Positions 1 to 10,565 are shown, counted from the first letter of the stretch. The stretch: 64,000 nt of DNA from Paenibacillus sp. YYML68 (GCF_027923405.1 NZ_BQYI01000001.1:4468501-4532500); one strand, 5' to 3'. Notes: generated by a model from the sequence alone, not told the origin. Numbers and translations are program-made.

Positions 1-2151
1 TCCAAAATGCTGACCTAGCATGGAGATATTCAAGTTTGAATCCGTATAATTGTCATGGATGAAATCTATGACTTGGGCGACCAAATGATTAACCTCTTGA
101 TCCCTCGACGCTTGAAGGTTTTGCTGCCGCCGCAAAGATGTATACTCGCACACCGTCTTGACGAATTCCGTCATCTTTTCCTGCATGTCTTCAATCGTTC
201 GGCATGCGGTAAGCTGCTCGATCCGCTTGGGATTCTGGACAAGAAAGCTGTCCTGCACACTGCCAATTTCACTAACCGCCTTGATGATCGTACTGACCAA
301 ATTCAGCATGAGACATCTTGCATACGCGACGGAAACGGATGCACCGTTGAAGTTATCCGCAATAATGCTGTCCAGCAAATTTTTCGATTTTTCGTAGTCG
401 CCAATTTTTAAGCTATTGATTAACTGTTGCTCTACTTGGAGAGGGTATGAATAACTGACTTCATTCTTTTCGCTAGTCAACTCGGCAATTTCGTCATAGC
501 TCAAAACATCTTTACTGCCCATCACTAGCTTATACTCCATCGCATCAAGCGCCTGCTGATACGCTTGCGAGATTCCGGCGGTGGTTCGATGAAGACCACT
601 GATGGAAACCGTCAGCCGGACGCGATAGTGCGACGTCAAGAATCGTTGCGCTTCCTCGGCTATACGGCGCAGCTCTCCCAAGCGCGACTCCTTATTGAAT
701 GCCCTGAAATTGATTAGACAGGCAAGCGCTTCATCGATTTCGGCAACGTAACCAACATGTTGCTGGTTAGCAAGCTCCTCGATCACATTCGTTATAATAA
801 ACTGCAGTAATTTGCGTTTGTACGAATCATCTGTTCCGCTGATCGCCTCATAGAATGGTTCAGTAGACTCCAAATAGACGAGGATGACTGCAAAATCGTC
901 AGAATGAAAATTCATATGAAACGTTGCAAGCGATTCGTCTATCGGAATTTGACTATCAATCCGCCCTTTCAATAACCGCCCGATGAAGTTCGAACGGAGA
1001 ATATGGCGCTGCTGCTCCATTTGGATGACAATACTATCCATTTTGTGCAACGTATCGTCCACGGCCTGTTGTATGAATTGAAATTCGTTGCTGTCTTTTC
1101 CAATGCCATGCTCTCCTGTGACCGAAAAAGCTTGTACGAGCCGACGAACCGGGGTGTAATTTCGACGCAGGAAGAAGACGGCGAGCAGGAGACCTGCCAG
1201 CAAGCTGATGATGGTACTTGTAATCGTGAGCGTTCGAATAAGCTCTGCTTTTTGCCAATATAAGCTTGTAGGAATGAAGGAAACATAGGTAAGTCCGGAT
1301 TTAGCCGACTTTTGATACAGAATTTCATAGCTCTCCTGACCAATCGTATAGTAAGACATACCGGATGTTCCTTGGATAAAATCCTTAGGCAACTGATCCA
1401 TCAACGAGTCCTCGGCATTCGATACAAGCACATGATTTTGATCGTTCAAAATAATGACGTGACCATTATTAAATAGCTCGACATTCTCAATGACGCCTAG
1501 TATGCGCGACTGATCGATCATGGTTACACTGGTAGCCGGAGGCGGACCGTTATCGTTAAGTATGGAATTATACGAGTTGATGTAGGCAACCGTTTTCTGG
1601 AGCTTGTTGTTCCGGTCTATACGCACCATTGGCACGAAGCCTTTGAATTGGGGTTGACTCATAAGTTCGATCCACTGTTGATAAGTATAGGCGTTGCTGG
1701 TTCCATGAATCAGCTGGAACCCGTCTAGTCCGTAACGGATCGTTTCCGGATACAGGACGGTATTGTCTTTTTGCAAATAAATGTATGACATGTCCACGAC
1801 CGAGTAGGCACTTTGATATTGCTTCAAATCTTTTGTGATTTGATAAGAATCGTAGTAATATTCTTCGGGTATGGAAGCGGTGTATTTGTTGGAAAAAAGC
1901 AACTCCCCCACTTTGACGTTCCAAATAAGCTCATAGGTCAGCCGTTTCATCGAATCAAAGTAATTATCCATCGTTTCGCGGACTTGACTGAGCAAGGCGT
2001 TATTGGCTTGGTGGATTTCATTTTTGAGCGTATTGTTTGAAATATTATAAATAAAAATGCTAATAATCATGGGCAACAGCATAACTGCCAAATATGAAAA
2101 CAACCACGTTAAGATGACACTGCGGCGACGATCAACGATTCGTTTTAGCAA
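1..2151 (-). CDS. AraC-type membrane-bound transcriptional regulator (3' end outside window)
   Basis: The minus strand is open from a TTG at 2151, preceded by a G-rich ribosome site at about 2160-2165, down to base 1, so the C-terminus is missing. The protein begins with a basic stretch and a membrane segment (SYLAVMLLPMIISIFIYNI), followed by an extracellular sensor region of about 250 residues and a second membrane segment (ITSTIISLLAGLLLAVFFL). A cytoplasmic part then leads to the start of an AraC-like DNA-binding domain (HDNYTDSNLNISMLGQHF) at the window edge. This layout is typical of the large Paenibacillus AraC regulators that sit beside sugar ABC transporters. They are thought to sense an extracellular ligand and control neighbouring uptake genes, but no target gene is visible here. 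An ATG at 2158 is in another frame and stops after eight codons. Identification is by architecture; the HTH itself is cut off. Confidence 0.85.
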   Translation of the reverse strand, partial: MLKRIVDRRRSVILTWLFSYLAVMLLPMIISIFIYNISNNTLKNEIHQANNALLSQVRETMDNYFDSMKRLTYELIWNVKVGELLFSNKYTASIPEEYYYDSYQITKDLKQYQSAYSVVDMSYIYLQKDNTVLYPETIRYGLDGFQLIHGTSNAYTYQQWIELMSQPQFKGFVPMVRIDRNNKLQKTVAYINSYNSILNDNGPPPATSVTMIDQSRILGVIENVELFNNGHVIILNDQNHVLVSNAEDSLMDQLPKDFIQGTSGMSYYTIGQESYEILYQKSAKSGLTYVSFIPTSLYWQKAELIRTLTITSTIISLLAGLLLAVFFLRRNYTPVRRLVQAFSVTGEHGIGKDSNEFQFIQQAVDDTLHKMDSIVIQMEQQRHILRSNFIGRLLKGRIDSQIPIDESLATFHMNFHSDDFAVILVYLESTEPFYEAISGTDDSYKRKLLQFIITNVIEELANQQHVGYVAEIDEALACLINFRAFNKESRLGELRRIAEEAQRFLTSHYRVRLTVSISGLHRTTAGISQAYQQALDAMEYKLVMGSKDVLSYDEIAELTSEKNEVSYSYPLQVEQQLINSLKIGDYEKSKNLLDSIIADNFNGASVSVAYARCLMLNLVSTIIKAVSEIGSVQDSFLVQNPKRIEQLTACRTIEDMQEKMTEFVKTVCEYTSLRRQQNLQASRDQEVNHLVAQVIDFIHDNYTDSNLNISMLGQHFG

Positions 2152-2296
2152 AAAGCATCCCCCCGGCCATTAAAGCGGTTACATTTATACATCTTACCAC
2201 AAAAAAAAGTTTAACTCACAGTGGTGTAAATTTCTATTAAGAAGGACTTCGCCCTGTGGTCCGTCTCCTCAGTATGATTATCAAGTTTTGCTATTA

Positions 2297-2410
2297 CTGG
2301 ACAGTGAAAAATTCTCAATCTGGGTTACACCCCGAAAAATATTACAGCTTCACTTGAATGGAATATTTTTCCGTAAAATAACTTATTAATGAGAGCTTTT
2401 CACTGTCCAG
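2297..2410. repeat. 114-bp palindromic MITE-like element
   Basis: The element has perfect 14-base terminal inverted repeats, CTGGACAGTGAAAA at 2297-2310 and its complement at 2397-2410. Similarity continues inward to about 20 of 23 bases. A second inner inverted repeat (GAAAAATATT / AATATTTTTC) makes almost the whole unit foldable. It contains no ORF. No clear target duplication flanks it. It may be a small non-autonomous transposon or a structured regulatory element between the AraC-type regulator and gcvH. Confidence 0.5.
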
Positions 2411-2495
2411 CTCCTTTTTCCGTTCTAATAAAAATACTCCCGGCTTGCTGAGCCCAAGAGCAAATATGGGATCAATCGATTCTTGCGCTCCCGAA

Positions 2496-2540
2496 TACGT
2501 CCAAGGTATCCCAGCCTCGCGCGAAGGAGCCTTGGACGTA
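2496..2540. other. Stem-loop downstream of gcvH
   Basis: TACGTCCAAGG at 2496-2506 and its exact complement at 2530-2540 can pair around a 23-nt loop. It lies 70 bp after the gcvH stop and could help end gcvH transcription, but no U-tract follows on the minus strand. The rest of 2152-2612 holds the 114-bp palindrome and no gene. Confidence 0.35.
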
Positions 2541-2612
2541 CTCTCATCCTACCTATAGGCATCGTGCAGATGATAACGCTGGGAGCTAGTCCATAATCTG
2601 TCTAGCAGACGA

Positions 2613-2996
2613 CTACTCGTGCCCGTACGTCTCTTCATACTTCTCGGCATCCCACAGCTTATCCAGCTCGCTCGGTTCGCTCAGCTCGATCGTCATCAGC
2701 CAGCCGTGACCGTACGGTGACATGTTGATGACACCCGGATTTTCACCCAGCTTCGTATTGGTGCTGACGATCCTGCCGGACACCGGCGCATACAGCTCCG
2801 TCACCGTCTTCACCGACTCCATGCTGCCGAACGGCTCACCCGCTGTAATGGTCTCCCCCGACTCCGGCAGCTCGATGAAGACGATCATGCCGAACTCCTC
2901 CTGCGCGAAGTCCGTCAGTCCGATGATCGCCTGCTTGCCCTCCACCTTCACCCAGTGATGGTTCTCGCTGTACTTCAGTCCTTGTACGATTTCCAT
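2613..2996 (-). CDS. gcvH: Glycine cleavage system H protein
   Basis: This 127-residue lipoyl carrier protein shuttles the aminomethyl group between the P, T and L proteins of the cytoplasmic glycine cleavage complex. In many Firmicutes it also serves as an entry point for lipoyl relay. The hallmark ESVKTVTELYAPVSG is present, with the lysine that receives lipoate, and the length is the usual one. The start has an AAGGGGGTG ribosome site. It stands apart from gcvT and gcvPAB, 89 bp behind leuB; this is common in Bacillales, where gcvH is often a single gene. A perfect TATAAT at about 3036-3041 with a weak -35 could give it its own promoter. Confidence 0.96.
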   Translation of the reverse strand: MEIVQGLKYSENHHWVKVEGKQAIIGLTDFAQEEFGMIVFIELPESGETITAGEPFGSMESVKTVTELYAPVSGRIVSTNTKLGENPGVINMSPYGHGWLMTIELSEPSELDKLWDAEKYEETYGHE

Positions 2997-3085
2997 GTAC
3001 TTACACCCCCTTCAATGGAACGGAAAGCCCTTAGGACATTATATCCCAAGAGCTCCCCGACTCAGCAGTATTCAGCTTATAGAAA

Positions 3086-4165
3086 TTACTTACGCACCGC
3101 GTTCACGATCAGGTCGCCCATCGCCGTTGTGCCGATCGCAGTGCTGCGGTCAGTCGCGATGTCGCCTGTACGGTGACCCGCATCAAGCACTTCCTTCACC
3201 GCACGCTCGATCGCATCAGCTGCCTCGTGGTAGCCGAACGTCAGGCGGTACATGAGAGCAACGGACAAGATCGTCGCGATCGGGTTCGAGATGCCTTGAC
3301 CGGCAATGTCAGGCGCCGAGCCGTGTACCGGCTCGTACAAGCCGAACGCGCCCTCGCCGAGCGATGCGGACGACAGCATGCCGATCGAGCCAGTCAGCAT
3401 TGCTGCCTCGTCGCTCAGAATATCGCCGAACATGTTCTCTGTCACGATAACGTCGAAGCTTGCCGGACGGCGCAGCAGCTGCATCGCGCAGTTATCAACG
3501 AGCACGTGCTCCAGCTCCACATCCGGATACTCCGGAGCGATCCGGTTCACGACCTCGCGCCACAGGCGGGACGTCTCAAGTACGTTCGCCTTGTCGACGG
3601 AAGCGAGCTTCTTACGGCGTGTCTGCGCAATCTCGAACGCCTGGCGAACGATGCGCTCCACTTCAGTCACGTTGTATACGCACGTATCAACCGCTTCTTG
3701 ACCGTGCTGGCCATCGCGGCGGAACTTCTCGCCGAAGTAGATGCCGCCTGTCAGCTCGCGCACGACGATCAGGTCTGTGCCTTCAAGCACCTCTGGCTTC
3801 AGCGTGGATGCGTCCTTCAAGCAATCGAACACGTTCGCTGGGCGAATGTTAGAGAACAAGCCGAGCGCCTTACGGATGCCCAGGAGACCTGTCTCCGGGC
3901 GAAGCTCCTTCGGGTTGTCATCCCACTTCGGACCGCCTACAGCGCCGAGCAGCACCGCGTCAGACGCCTTACACATGTCGAGCGTCTCCTGCGGCAGCGG
4001 AGTTCCCTTCTCATCGATGGCGATGCCGCCGAACAAGCCATGCTCGAACTCGAAGGAGAGGCCGAATACTTCCTCAGTCTTCCTCATGACCTTAATCGCT
4101 TCTGCTACTACCTCTGGACCGATACCGTCTCCGGCAATTACAGCAATTTTCTTTACATCTGCCAT
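3086..4165 (-). CDS. leuB: 3-isopropylmalate dehydrogenase
   Basis: This 359-residue cytoplasmic enzyme oxidises and decarboxylates 3-isopropylmalate with NAD+ in leucine synthesis. The N-terminal [13 protein letters not shown] is characteristic of the isocitrate/isopropylmalate dehydrogenase family. The substrate and metal region follows ([13 protein letters not shown], then [19 protein letters not shown]), with [17 protein letters not shown] for NAD binding. The start follows AGAGGAGTG. It lies downstream of leuA but is separated by a stem-loop and a probable promoter of its own. The isomerase genes leuC and leuD, which usually accompany it in Bacillus, are absent from this cluster: gcvH comes next. 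Confidence 0.97.
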   Translation of the reverse strand: MADVKKIAVIAGDGIGPEVVAEAIKVMRKTEEVFGLSFEFEHGLFGGIAIDEKGTPLPQETLDMCKASDAVLLGAVGGPKWDDNPKELRPETGLLGIRKALGLFSNIRPANVFDCLKDASTLKPEVLEGTDLIVVRELTGGIYFGEKFRRDGQHGQEAVDTCVYNVTEVERIVRQAFEIAQTRRKKLASVDKANVLETSRLWREVVNRIAPEYPDVELEHVLVDNCAMQLLRRPASFDVIVTENMFGDILSDEAAMLTGSIGMLSSASLGEGAFGLYEPVHGSAPDIAGQGISNPIATILSVALMYRLTFGYHEAADAIERAVKEVLDAGHRTGDIATDRSTAIGTTAMGDLIVNAVRK

Positions 4166-4200
4166 GGTTTGCGTTCACTCCTCTAAGAATCATTACCTCT

Positions 4201-4230
4201 GTTGTACCATACTTGGCCCAAGCTTGACAA
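4201..4230 (-). promoter_or_regulatory. Probable leuB promoter
   Basis: On the minus strand TTGTCA and TACAAC are separated by 18 bases, 36 bp upstream of the leuB ATG. The site lies downstream of the leuA stem-loop, so leuB may be partly independent of the T-box units. Confidence 0.45.
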
Positions 4231-4309
4231 ATTTATAAAAACTATGATCTCCATAGGTTTCATCTATAACGATGCTCATACACTGCCAGATTACATATTC
4301 TAAAACTAC

Positions 4310-4341
4310 CGAAAAGACTCGGTCTATGCCGAGTCTTTTCG
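4310..4341 (-). terminator. Stem-loop between leuA and leuB
   Basis: A perfect 13-bp stem (CGAAAAGACTCGG and its complement) encloses a 6-nt loop, 66 bp after the leuA stop. The AAAAG/CTTTT base of the stem is terminator-like, but no separate long U-tract follows on the minus strand. It may act as a partial terminator or a processing site. Confidence 0.55.
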
Positions 4342-4406
4342 TATTCAAGCTGCTGCTCCCAGCAATGCCTTTTTTAATTCACACCCCGGAGCCGTTCTCT
4401 AACCCC

Positions 4407-6074
4407 TTACTTCCCGTCGGCGCCCATGTTATTCACGGCACTGAACAGAGCCTTAACCGACGAGGTCATGATGTCGACATCGATGCCGCAGCCCCAATAT
4501 ACGTTGCCGTTCGAGCCCTTGACCCCGATGTACGAGACCGCCTGCGACTTGGAGCCCGTCTCGAGTGCGTGCTCCTGGTACGTCAGGTCGGAGTAGTCCA
4601 CTCCGAGGTGCGTATGCAGTGCATTGCTGATCGCATCCAGGCCTCCGTCGCCTGCTCCGGTAATTTCCTTCGTTCCTTCGCTCGTCCGGATCGTCACCAC
4701 CGCTTGGAAGGACTCCTCCTCCGTGAAGCGGAATTTGACGAGCTCCACCGGAGTTTTGATATTCACATATTGCTTAACGAAAATATCATAGATCTCGTTT
4801 GGCAGTAGCTCCTTCTGCTCCTGATCCGATACGTTCTTCACGCAGTAGCCGAAGTGCTCACGCATCTTGGCTGGCAGGTCCAGGCCGTACTTCAGCTGAA
4901 GCACGTACCCGATTCCCCCCTTGCCCGACTGGCTGTTGATCCGGATAATATCCCCTTCATACTCCCTGCCGATATCCTTGGGATCGATCGGCAAATACGG
5001 AACAGACCAATGTCCGCGTTCCTGCTCCTCGCGCCACTTCATACCCTTCGCAATCGCATCCTGATGGGAGCCCGAGAATGCTGTGAACACCAGCTCCCCG
5101 CCGTATGGATGTCTTTCGCCCACTCTCATCTTGGTCAGACGCTCATAGACGGACAGAATCTCAGGAAGGTTATGGAAGTTCAGCTTCGGGTCTACACCAT
5201 GAGAGTACAGGTTCAGTGCCAGCGTAATGATATCCACATTCCCCGTTCTCTCCCCGTTCCCGAACAACGTTCCCTCAACCCGCTGCCCCCCAGCCAGCAT
5301 GCCCAGCTCAGCATCCGCTACTCCCGTTCCTCTGTCGTTATGGGGGTGAAGGGATACGATGACGTTGTCCCGATAGCTTAAGTTCTCACTCATGTACTCA
5401 ATCTGGCTTGCGTAGACATGCGGCATGGACATCGATACCGTTGCAGGTAAATTAATGATGACCTTGTTATCGGCTGTAGGCTGCCACACATCCAGCACCC
5501 GATTGCAGATATCTAATGCGAATTCGATCTCTGTCCCTGTAAAGCTCTCCGGCGAGTATTGGAACTGGAAGTTGCCCTCCGTCTCCTCAGCACATACCTT
5601 CAGCAGCTTCGCGCCGGTGACGGCGATATCAATAATTTCCTCCTTGGACTTGCGGAACACTTGCTCCCGCTGGGCCAGGGAGGTCGAATTGTACAGATGT
5701 ACGACCGCCTTTTTCGCTCCCCTCAGCGACTCGAAGGTTCTACGAATAATATGCTCTCTCGACTGGGTCAGCACCTGGATGGTGACATCATCCGGGATCA
5801 GGTTCTGCTCGATCAGCGTGCGCAGGAAGGTGAATTCTGTCTCCGAGGCTGCGGGGAAGCCAACCTCAATCTCCTTGAACCCAACATCCACGAGCAATTG
5901 GAAATATTCCAGCTTCTCCTCTAGGTTCATCGGAACGATCAGTGCCTGATTCCCGTCACGAAGATCCACGCTGCACCAGCTCGGCGCCTCTATGATGTAT
6001 TCCTTCTGGGTCCATTTCAAGCTTTGCTGCGGCGGCATAAAATAGCCTCTACTATATTTCCCTGCATTCTTCAT
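4407..6074 (-). CDS. leuA: 2-isopropylmalate synthase, long (fungal/actinobacterial) type
   Basis: LeuA condenses 2-ketoisovalerate with acetyl-CoA, the committed step of leucine synthesis. The start at 6074 is chosen because GGGAGGAACAAGT directly precedes it. This gives 555 residues beginning MKNAGKYSRGYF; an in-frame ATG at 6122 lies in the terminator of the T-box leader. The catalytic barrel shows WCSVDLRDGNQAL and the metal ligands HPHNDRGTG, followed by a C-terminal LeuA regulatory domain (ITGAGDGGLDAISNALH) that binds leucine for feedback inhibition. The length and YIIEAPSWCSVDLRDG resemble the yeast/mycobacterial class (IPMS type 2), not the ~510-residue Bacillus class. The gene has its own promoter and T-box. 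Confidence 0.95.
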   Translation of the reverse strand: MKNAGKYSRGYFMPPQQSLKWTQKEYIIEAPSWCSVDLRDGNQALIVPMNLEEKLEYFQLLVDVGFKEIEVGFPAASETEFTFLRTLIEQNLIPDDVTIQVLTQSREHIIRRTFESLRGAKKAVVHLYNSTSLAQREQVFRKSKEEIIDIAVTGAKLLKVCAEETEGNFQFQYSPESFTGTEIEFALDICNRVLDVWQPTADNKVIINLPATVSMSMPHVYASQIEYMSENLSYRDNVIVSLHPHNDRGTGVADAELGMLAGGQRVEGTLFGNGERTGNVDIITLALNLYSHGVDPKLNFHNLPEILSVYERLTKMRVGERHPYGGELVFTAFSGSHQDAIAKGMKWREEQERGHWSVPYLPIDPKDIGREYEGDIIRINSQSGKGGIGYVLQLKYGLDLPAKMREHFGYCVKNVSDQEQKELLPNEIYDIFVKQYVNIKTPVELVKFRFTEEESFQAVVTIRTSEGTKEITGAGDGGLDAISNALHTHLGVDYSDLTYQEHALETGSKSQAVSYIGVKGSNGNVYWGCGIDVDIMTSSVKALFSAVNNMGADGK

Positions 6075-6119
6075 ACTTGTTCCTCCCTCTCCATATCGTA
6101 TTAACGAACCGATGGAACG

Positions 6120-6412
6120 CAAAAAAGCCCTTCATCTCCTTAAACAGAGACGAAAGACGTTGTCATCTTACGCGGTACCACTCTTATTCATGCTGCAGAG
6201 AGCATGCCCTTAGCAGATACAGGCAGCCCCCGATCGGGCATACCCTAACCTCCCTGATGATAACGGTCAGGCTCCGGCTCCACCTACTGCATACGTTCAG
6301 CGAGCAACTCTAAGGTGAGTTCAGACCCTCTTCCCGACTGTTTCGCACCACCCAACAGCTCTCTTGACGATCGGAAGATCCTACTATTCCTCTTCACCGT
6401 ATTCTGATATTA
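6120..6412 (-). promoter_or_regulatory. Leucine T-box leader of leuA
   Basis: The minus strand carries the conserved T-box AGAGTGGTACCGCG at 6171-6184. A terminator hairpin and a run of six T follow at about 6120-6165. Upstream, the stem I region contains GAACTCACC at 6314-6322, which fits the specifier loop pattern with CUC (leucine) as the specifier codon. Uncharged tRNA-Leu (GAG) would stabilise the antiterminator and let transcription enter leuA. The leader ends about 46 bp before the ATG. Confidence 0.92.
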
Positions 6413-6418
6413 CTTCGT

Positions 6419-6447
6419 ATTGTATACTACACGGGCCGAAATATCAA
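6419..6447 (-). promoter_or_regulatory. leuA leader promoter
   Basis: On the minus strand TTGATA and TACAAT are spaced by 17 bases just upstream of the leuA T-box. It therefore opens a transcription unit separate from ilvBNC. Confidence 0.75.
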
Positions 6448-6541
6448 GTAGGGCGAGACGAAAAAAGGCAAAGCCCGAAGGAGCGGCAGCAGCAAGGCCA
6501 CTGCTCAGCTCGCATCGAAGCTATGCCTATGTACCATCCAA

Positions 6542-7552
<1,011 letters not shown>

Positions 7553-7564
7553 TTAATTTAAAAC

Positions 7565-7669
7565 CCTGTGAGCGGGTGCTCAAGCGCACCACCGCAACGC
7601 CGCAATAGCGTAGAGACGTACCTTGACGCCCTGTGGAGCAGGTCATCCGCTTGAGAGCCCGCTCACAGG
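7565..7669. repeat. 22-bp imperfect inverted repeat between ilvN and ilvC
   Basis: CCTGTGAGCGGG at 7565-7576 starts a 22-base arm that pairs with 7648-7669, with two mismatches, around a 61-nt interior. The pair lies wholly inside the 212-bp ilvN-ilvC gap. It may be an mRNA processing or stability element that sets ilvC relative to ilvBN. A small mobile repeat is the alternative. Confidence 0.5.
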
Positions 7670-7746
7670 AATATTGTACTACGTTTGACGGTAACTTGAA
7701 ACGTTTTTTACATAGACTGGCCGCTTAGTGGCCGCTTCATGGACGT

Positions 7747-8235
7747 TTATTGAACAATACCGCGTGTCATCGCGGTTACACCTGTGCGAGTAAGCTCCTT
7801 GATGCCGTACGGCTTCAGCAGTTCGGTCATCGCGTCGATCTTCGTGGAGTCGCCAACGACCTGCACGATCAGCGAGCTCGGTCCGATGTCGACTACAGCA
7901 GCGCGGAACGTCTCGACGACGCCGAGAATTTCCGGACGCATGCTCGGCTCGGCCTGCACCTTGATCAGCGCCAGCTCGCGCGCCACCATCGGGTTCGAGC
8001 TCAGGTCCACGACCTTGATGACGTCGATCAGCTTATACAGCTGCTTGGAAACCTGCTCCAGCGTCTTATCGTCCCCTGTCGTGACGATAACCATGCGAGA
8101 CAGTCCGCTCTCCTCGGACTCTCCCACTGTGATACTCTCGATATTGAAGCCGCGGCGGCCGAACAGGCCGGATACGCGCTGCAGCACACCGGGCTGATTA
8201 TTGACTAATACGGAAATGGTGTGTTTGCGAATCAT
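7747..8235 (-). CDS. ilvN: Acetolactate synthase small (regulatory) subunit
   Basis: This 162-residue regulatory subunit has an N-terminal ACT domain (HTISVLVNNQPGVLQRVSGLF) and a C-terminal ACT-like half. It binds the IlvB catalytic subunit and gives valine feedback control. The start codon overlaps the ilvB stop (ATGA), which indicates translational coupling and equal expression. The length is normal for IlvN/IlvH. Confidence 0.96.
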   Translation of the reverse strand: MIRKHTISVLVNNQPGVLQRVSGLFGRRGFNIESITVGESEESGLSRMVIVTTGDDKTLEQVSKQLYKLIDVIKVVDLSSNPMVARELALIKVQAEPSMRPEILGVVETFRAAVVDIGPSSLIVQVVGDSTKIDAMTELLKPYGIKELTRTGVTAMTRGIVQ

Positions 8236-9974
8236 TCCGAATCCCCCAGTATCATTTGGTCTATCGTCGAGCCCTGCGTTACCATCGGGAACACGTTCTC
8301 GTTCTTGCGAACGACGAACTCCACGAGCACCGGACCCGGCGTATCCATCGCTTCCTTCCAGACCGACTGCGCCTCCTGCTTATTCGTCGCGCGCAGACCC
8401 TTCACGCCGTACGCCTCCGCCAGCTTGACGAAGTCCGGACTGCCAGCAAGATCGATATGGCTATAGCGGTTGTCATAAATGATCTCCTGCCACTGACGCA
8501 CCATGCCGAGCACCTGATTGTTGATGACGACGATCTTCACCGGAATGTTGTTGATCGCGCAGATCGCCAGCTCCTGCGAGCACATCTGCATGCCGCCATC
8601 GCCGTTGATGGAGACGACGGTCCGATCCGGATTCGCTACCTGCGCACCGATCGCGGACGGGAAGCCGAAGCCCATCGTACCCAGACCGCCGGAGGTGATC
8701 CAGGAGCGCGGCTTGTTGAATTTATAATATTGCGCGGCCCACATCTGATGCTGACCGACGTCTGTTGTAACGATTGCGTCGCCGTTCGTTGTTTCGTGAA
8801 TCATCTCGATGACGTATTGCGGCTTCAGCTCGGTGTCCGAGTCCTTGTACGTCAGCGGGTTGTTCTTCTTCAGCTCCTGCACCTCGGCGATCCAGCTCGC
8901 AGACTTCGCAGCCTTCGCCTTCTCGTTCGCCGCCTGCAGCACAGTCTTAATATCGCCGATGACCGGGATAGCCGTCTCGACGATTTTACCAATTTCCGCA
9001 GGATCAACGTCGATGTGCACAATCTTCTTCGCCTTCGGGGCGAAGCCGTTCACCTTCATCGTCACGCGGTCGTCGAAGCGTGCGCCGATACCGATCAGCA
9101 GATCGCAGTTCTGCAGCGCGATGTTCGCCGCATACGTACCGTGCATGCCCGGCATGCCGAGCCATAGGTCGTTAGCACTTGGGAAGCCGCCAAGACCAAG
9201 TAACGTTGTCGTTACCGGTATGCGCGTCTTCTCGACGAACTGGATCAGCTCTTCAGCCGCGCCTGCATACACGACACCGCCTCCGGCGATGATCATCGGA
9301 CGCTCGCTCTCGGCAATTGCCTCCAGCATGAGCTCGATCTGCTGCTCATCCAGTGGCGTAGCCGCCTCGTAGCCGCGAATATCGACCTTATCCGGATAGT
9401 AGAACTCTGCTGCCGCATTCGATACGTCCTTCGGAATGTCGATCAGCACCGGACCTTTACGGCCCGTGGAAGCGATATGGAACGCCTCCTTAATAATTCG
9501 CGGCAGATCCTTCACGTCGCGTACCAGGTAGCTGTGCTTCGTGATCGGCATCGTGATGCCCGTAATGTCAGCTTCTTGGAACGCATCGGTTCCGATGACA
9601 GTCGTCGCAACGTTACCAGTAATGACAACGAGCGGCACCGAGTCCATGTACGCTGTCGCAATGCCGGTCACCAGGTTCGTTGCGCCCGGTCCGCTAGTCG
9701 CGATACAGACGCCTACCTTGCCTGTCGAGCGGGCGTAGCCGTCCGCCGCGTGAATCGCTCCCTGCTCGTGGCGCGTCAGCAGGTGGTTGAAGTCGGGATT
9801 GCCGTGCATCGCGTCGTAGATGTACAGCACCGCACCGCCCGGATAACCGAAGACGCAATCAACGTCCTCGAGCAGCAGGCTGCGCAGCAGCATCTCCGAG
9901 CCGGTAATGATGTCCGGCCTCAGCAGCTCTTCATGGAGCTGCTCTCTCGATTTTTGTGTAGCTTGAACGACCAT
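8232..9974 (-). CDS. ilvB: Acetolactate synthase large (catalytic) subunit
   Basis: IlvB joins two pyruvates, or pyruvate and 2-ketobutyrate, using thiamine diphosphate, FAD and Mg2+. It is the first common step of valine, leucine and isoleucine synthesis. The 580 residues contain the N-terminal ThDP domain (VFGYPGGAVLYIYDA, with the catalytic Glu at HEQGAIHAADGYAR). A central FAD domain (DLLIGIGARFDDRVT) and the C-terminal ThDP motif (GDGGMQMCSQELAICAINN) follow. A GAGGAGG ribosome site precedes the ATG. It is the first gene after the upstream T-box leader. Confidence 0.98.
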   Translation of the reverse strand: MVVQATQKSREQLHEELLRPDIITGSEMLLRSLLLEDVDCVFGYPGGAVLYIYDAMHGNPDFNHLLTRHEQGAIHAADGYARSTGKVGVCIATSGPGATNLVTGIATAYMDSVPLVVITGNVATTVIGTDAFQEADITGITMPITKHSYLVRDVKDLPRIIKEAFHIASTGRKGPVLIDIPKDVSNAAAEFYYPDKVDIRGYEAATPLDEQQIELMLEAIAESERPMIIAGGGVVYAGAAEELIQFVEKTRIPVTTTLLGLGGFPSANDLWLGMPGMHGTYAANIALQNCDLLIGIGARFDDRVTMKVNGFAPKAKKIVHIDVDPAEIGKIVETAIPVIGDIKTVLQAANEKAKAAKSASWIAEVQELKKNNPLTYKDSDTELKPQYVIEMIHETTNGDAIVTTDVGQHQMWAAQYYKFNKPRSWITSGGLGTMGFGFPSAIGAQVANPDRTVVSINGDGGMQMCSQELAICAINNIPVKIVVINNQVLGMVRQWQEIIYDNRYSHIDLAGSPDFVKLAEAYGVKGLRATNKQEAQSVWKEAMDTPGPVLVEFVVRKNENVFPMVTQGSTIDQMILGDSE

Positions 9975-10154
9975 ATTGGGGCCTCCTCTCTAATATTGAA
10001 GCAATGAAGCAATATCTATCCTGAAGTAACAGGTTCCTTACATATCGAAGTCATTCTCGATATTTCGTCACCTGAAGGTGCCGCGATAGCGGCGTGGTTG
10101 TCTTATAAGCAGCATAAGCGACATTAACGACGTTTACGTTGTGCGTGTCAGCAA

Positions 10155-10506
10155 CAAGAAAACCCCTTTCATCCCAAACGCAGTAAAGCGTCTGACGGGA
10201 CGAAAGGGGTTGAGCTTCCGTGGTACCACCCAGAATTTGTTAAATGCCTCGCGACAAATAACCTTAGCAGGTAAAACGCGTCACTAGTAAACGCGAGTTC
10301 TACCTTCAGCACCGTAACGTGTGCTACCCGATTTTCCCTAATAACCGCAAGTCTTGCTTGACCGTGCGTCTTTCAGGAAAACAGCTCCGAGGTGAGCTCG
10401 TACATAAGGGATTATGGCATTGGTTTCAGCAGCTCCAAATGCTCTCTGATCATAAGGGCCCTTATAACTTCGTCCTCTTCATTGCATTTCGCATCAGTTT
10501 GTACTT
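10155..10506 (-). promoter_or_regulatory. Leucine T-box leader of ilvB-ilvN-ilvC
   Basis: The T-box GGGTGGTACCACG lies at 10219-10231 on the minus strand. It is followed by a strong terminator hairpin (AACCCCTTTC ... GAAAGGGGTT at 10158-10211) ending in a T-rich run. GAGCTCACC at 10391-10399 fits the specifier loop, with CUC (leucine) as the codon. Low charged tRNA-Leu would thus turn on all three ilv genes. About 180 bp separate the terminator from the ilvB ATG, and I see no further gene there. Confidence 0.92.
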
Positions 10507-10512
10507 TTTTGT

Positions 10513-10542
10513 ATTATATGCCGAATGAGGGCTGGTCGTCAA
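10513..10542 (-). promoter_or_regulatory. ilvB leader promoter
   Basis: On the minus strand TTGACG and a perfect TATAAT are 18 bases apart. The site starts right after the stop of the upstream permease gene (10566). Confidence 0.78.
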
Positions 10543-10565
10543 GCTGTAAAAAGCGGTTGGGCACT

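Noticed and set aside
55..1343. Several short forward and reverse frames at the left edge
   Set aside because: They overlap the long open frame of the AraC-type regulator, which has membrane segments and a family-like sequence.
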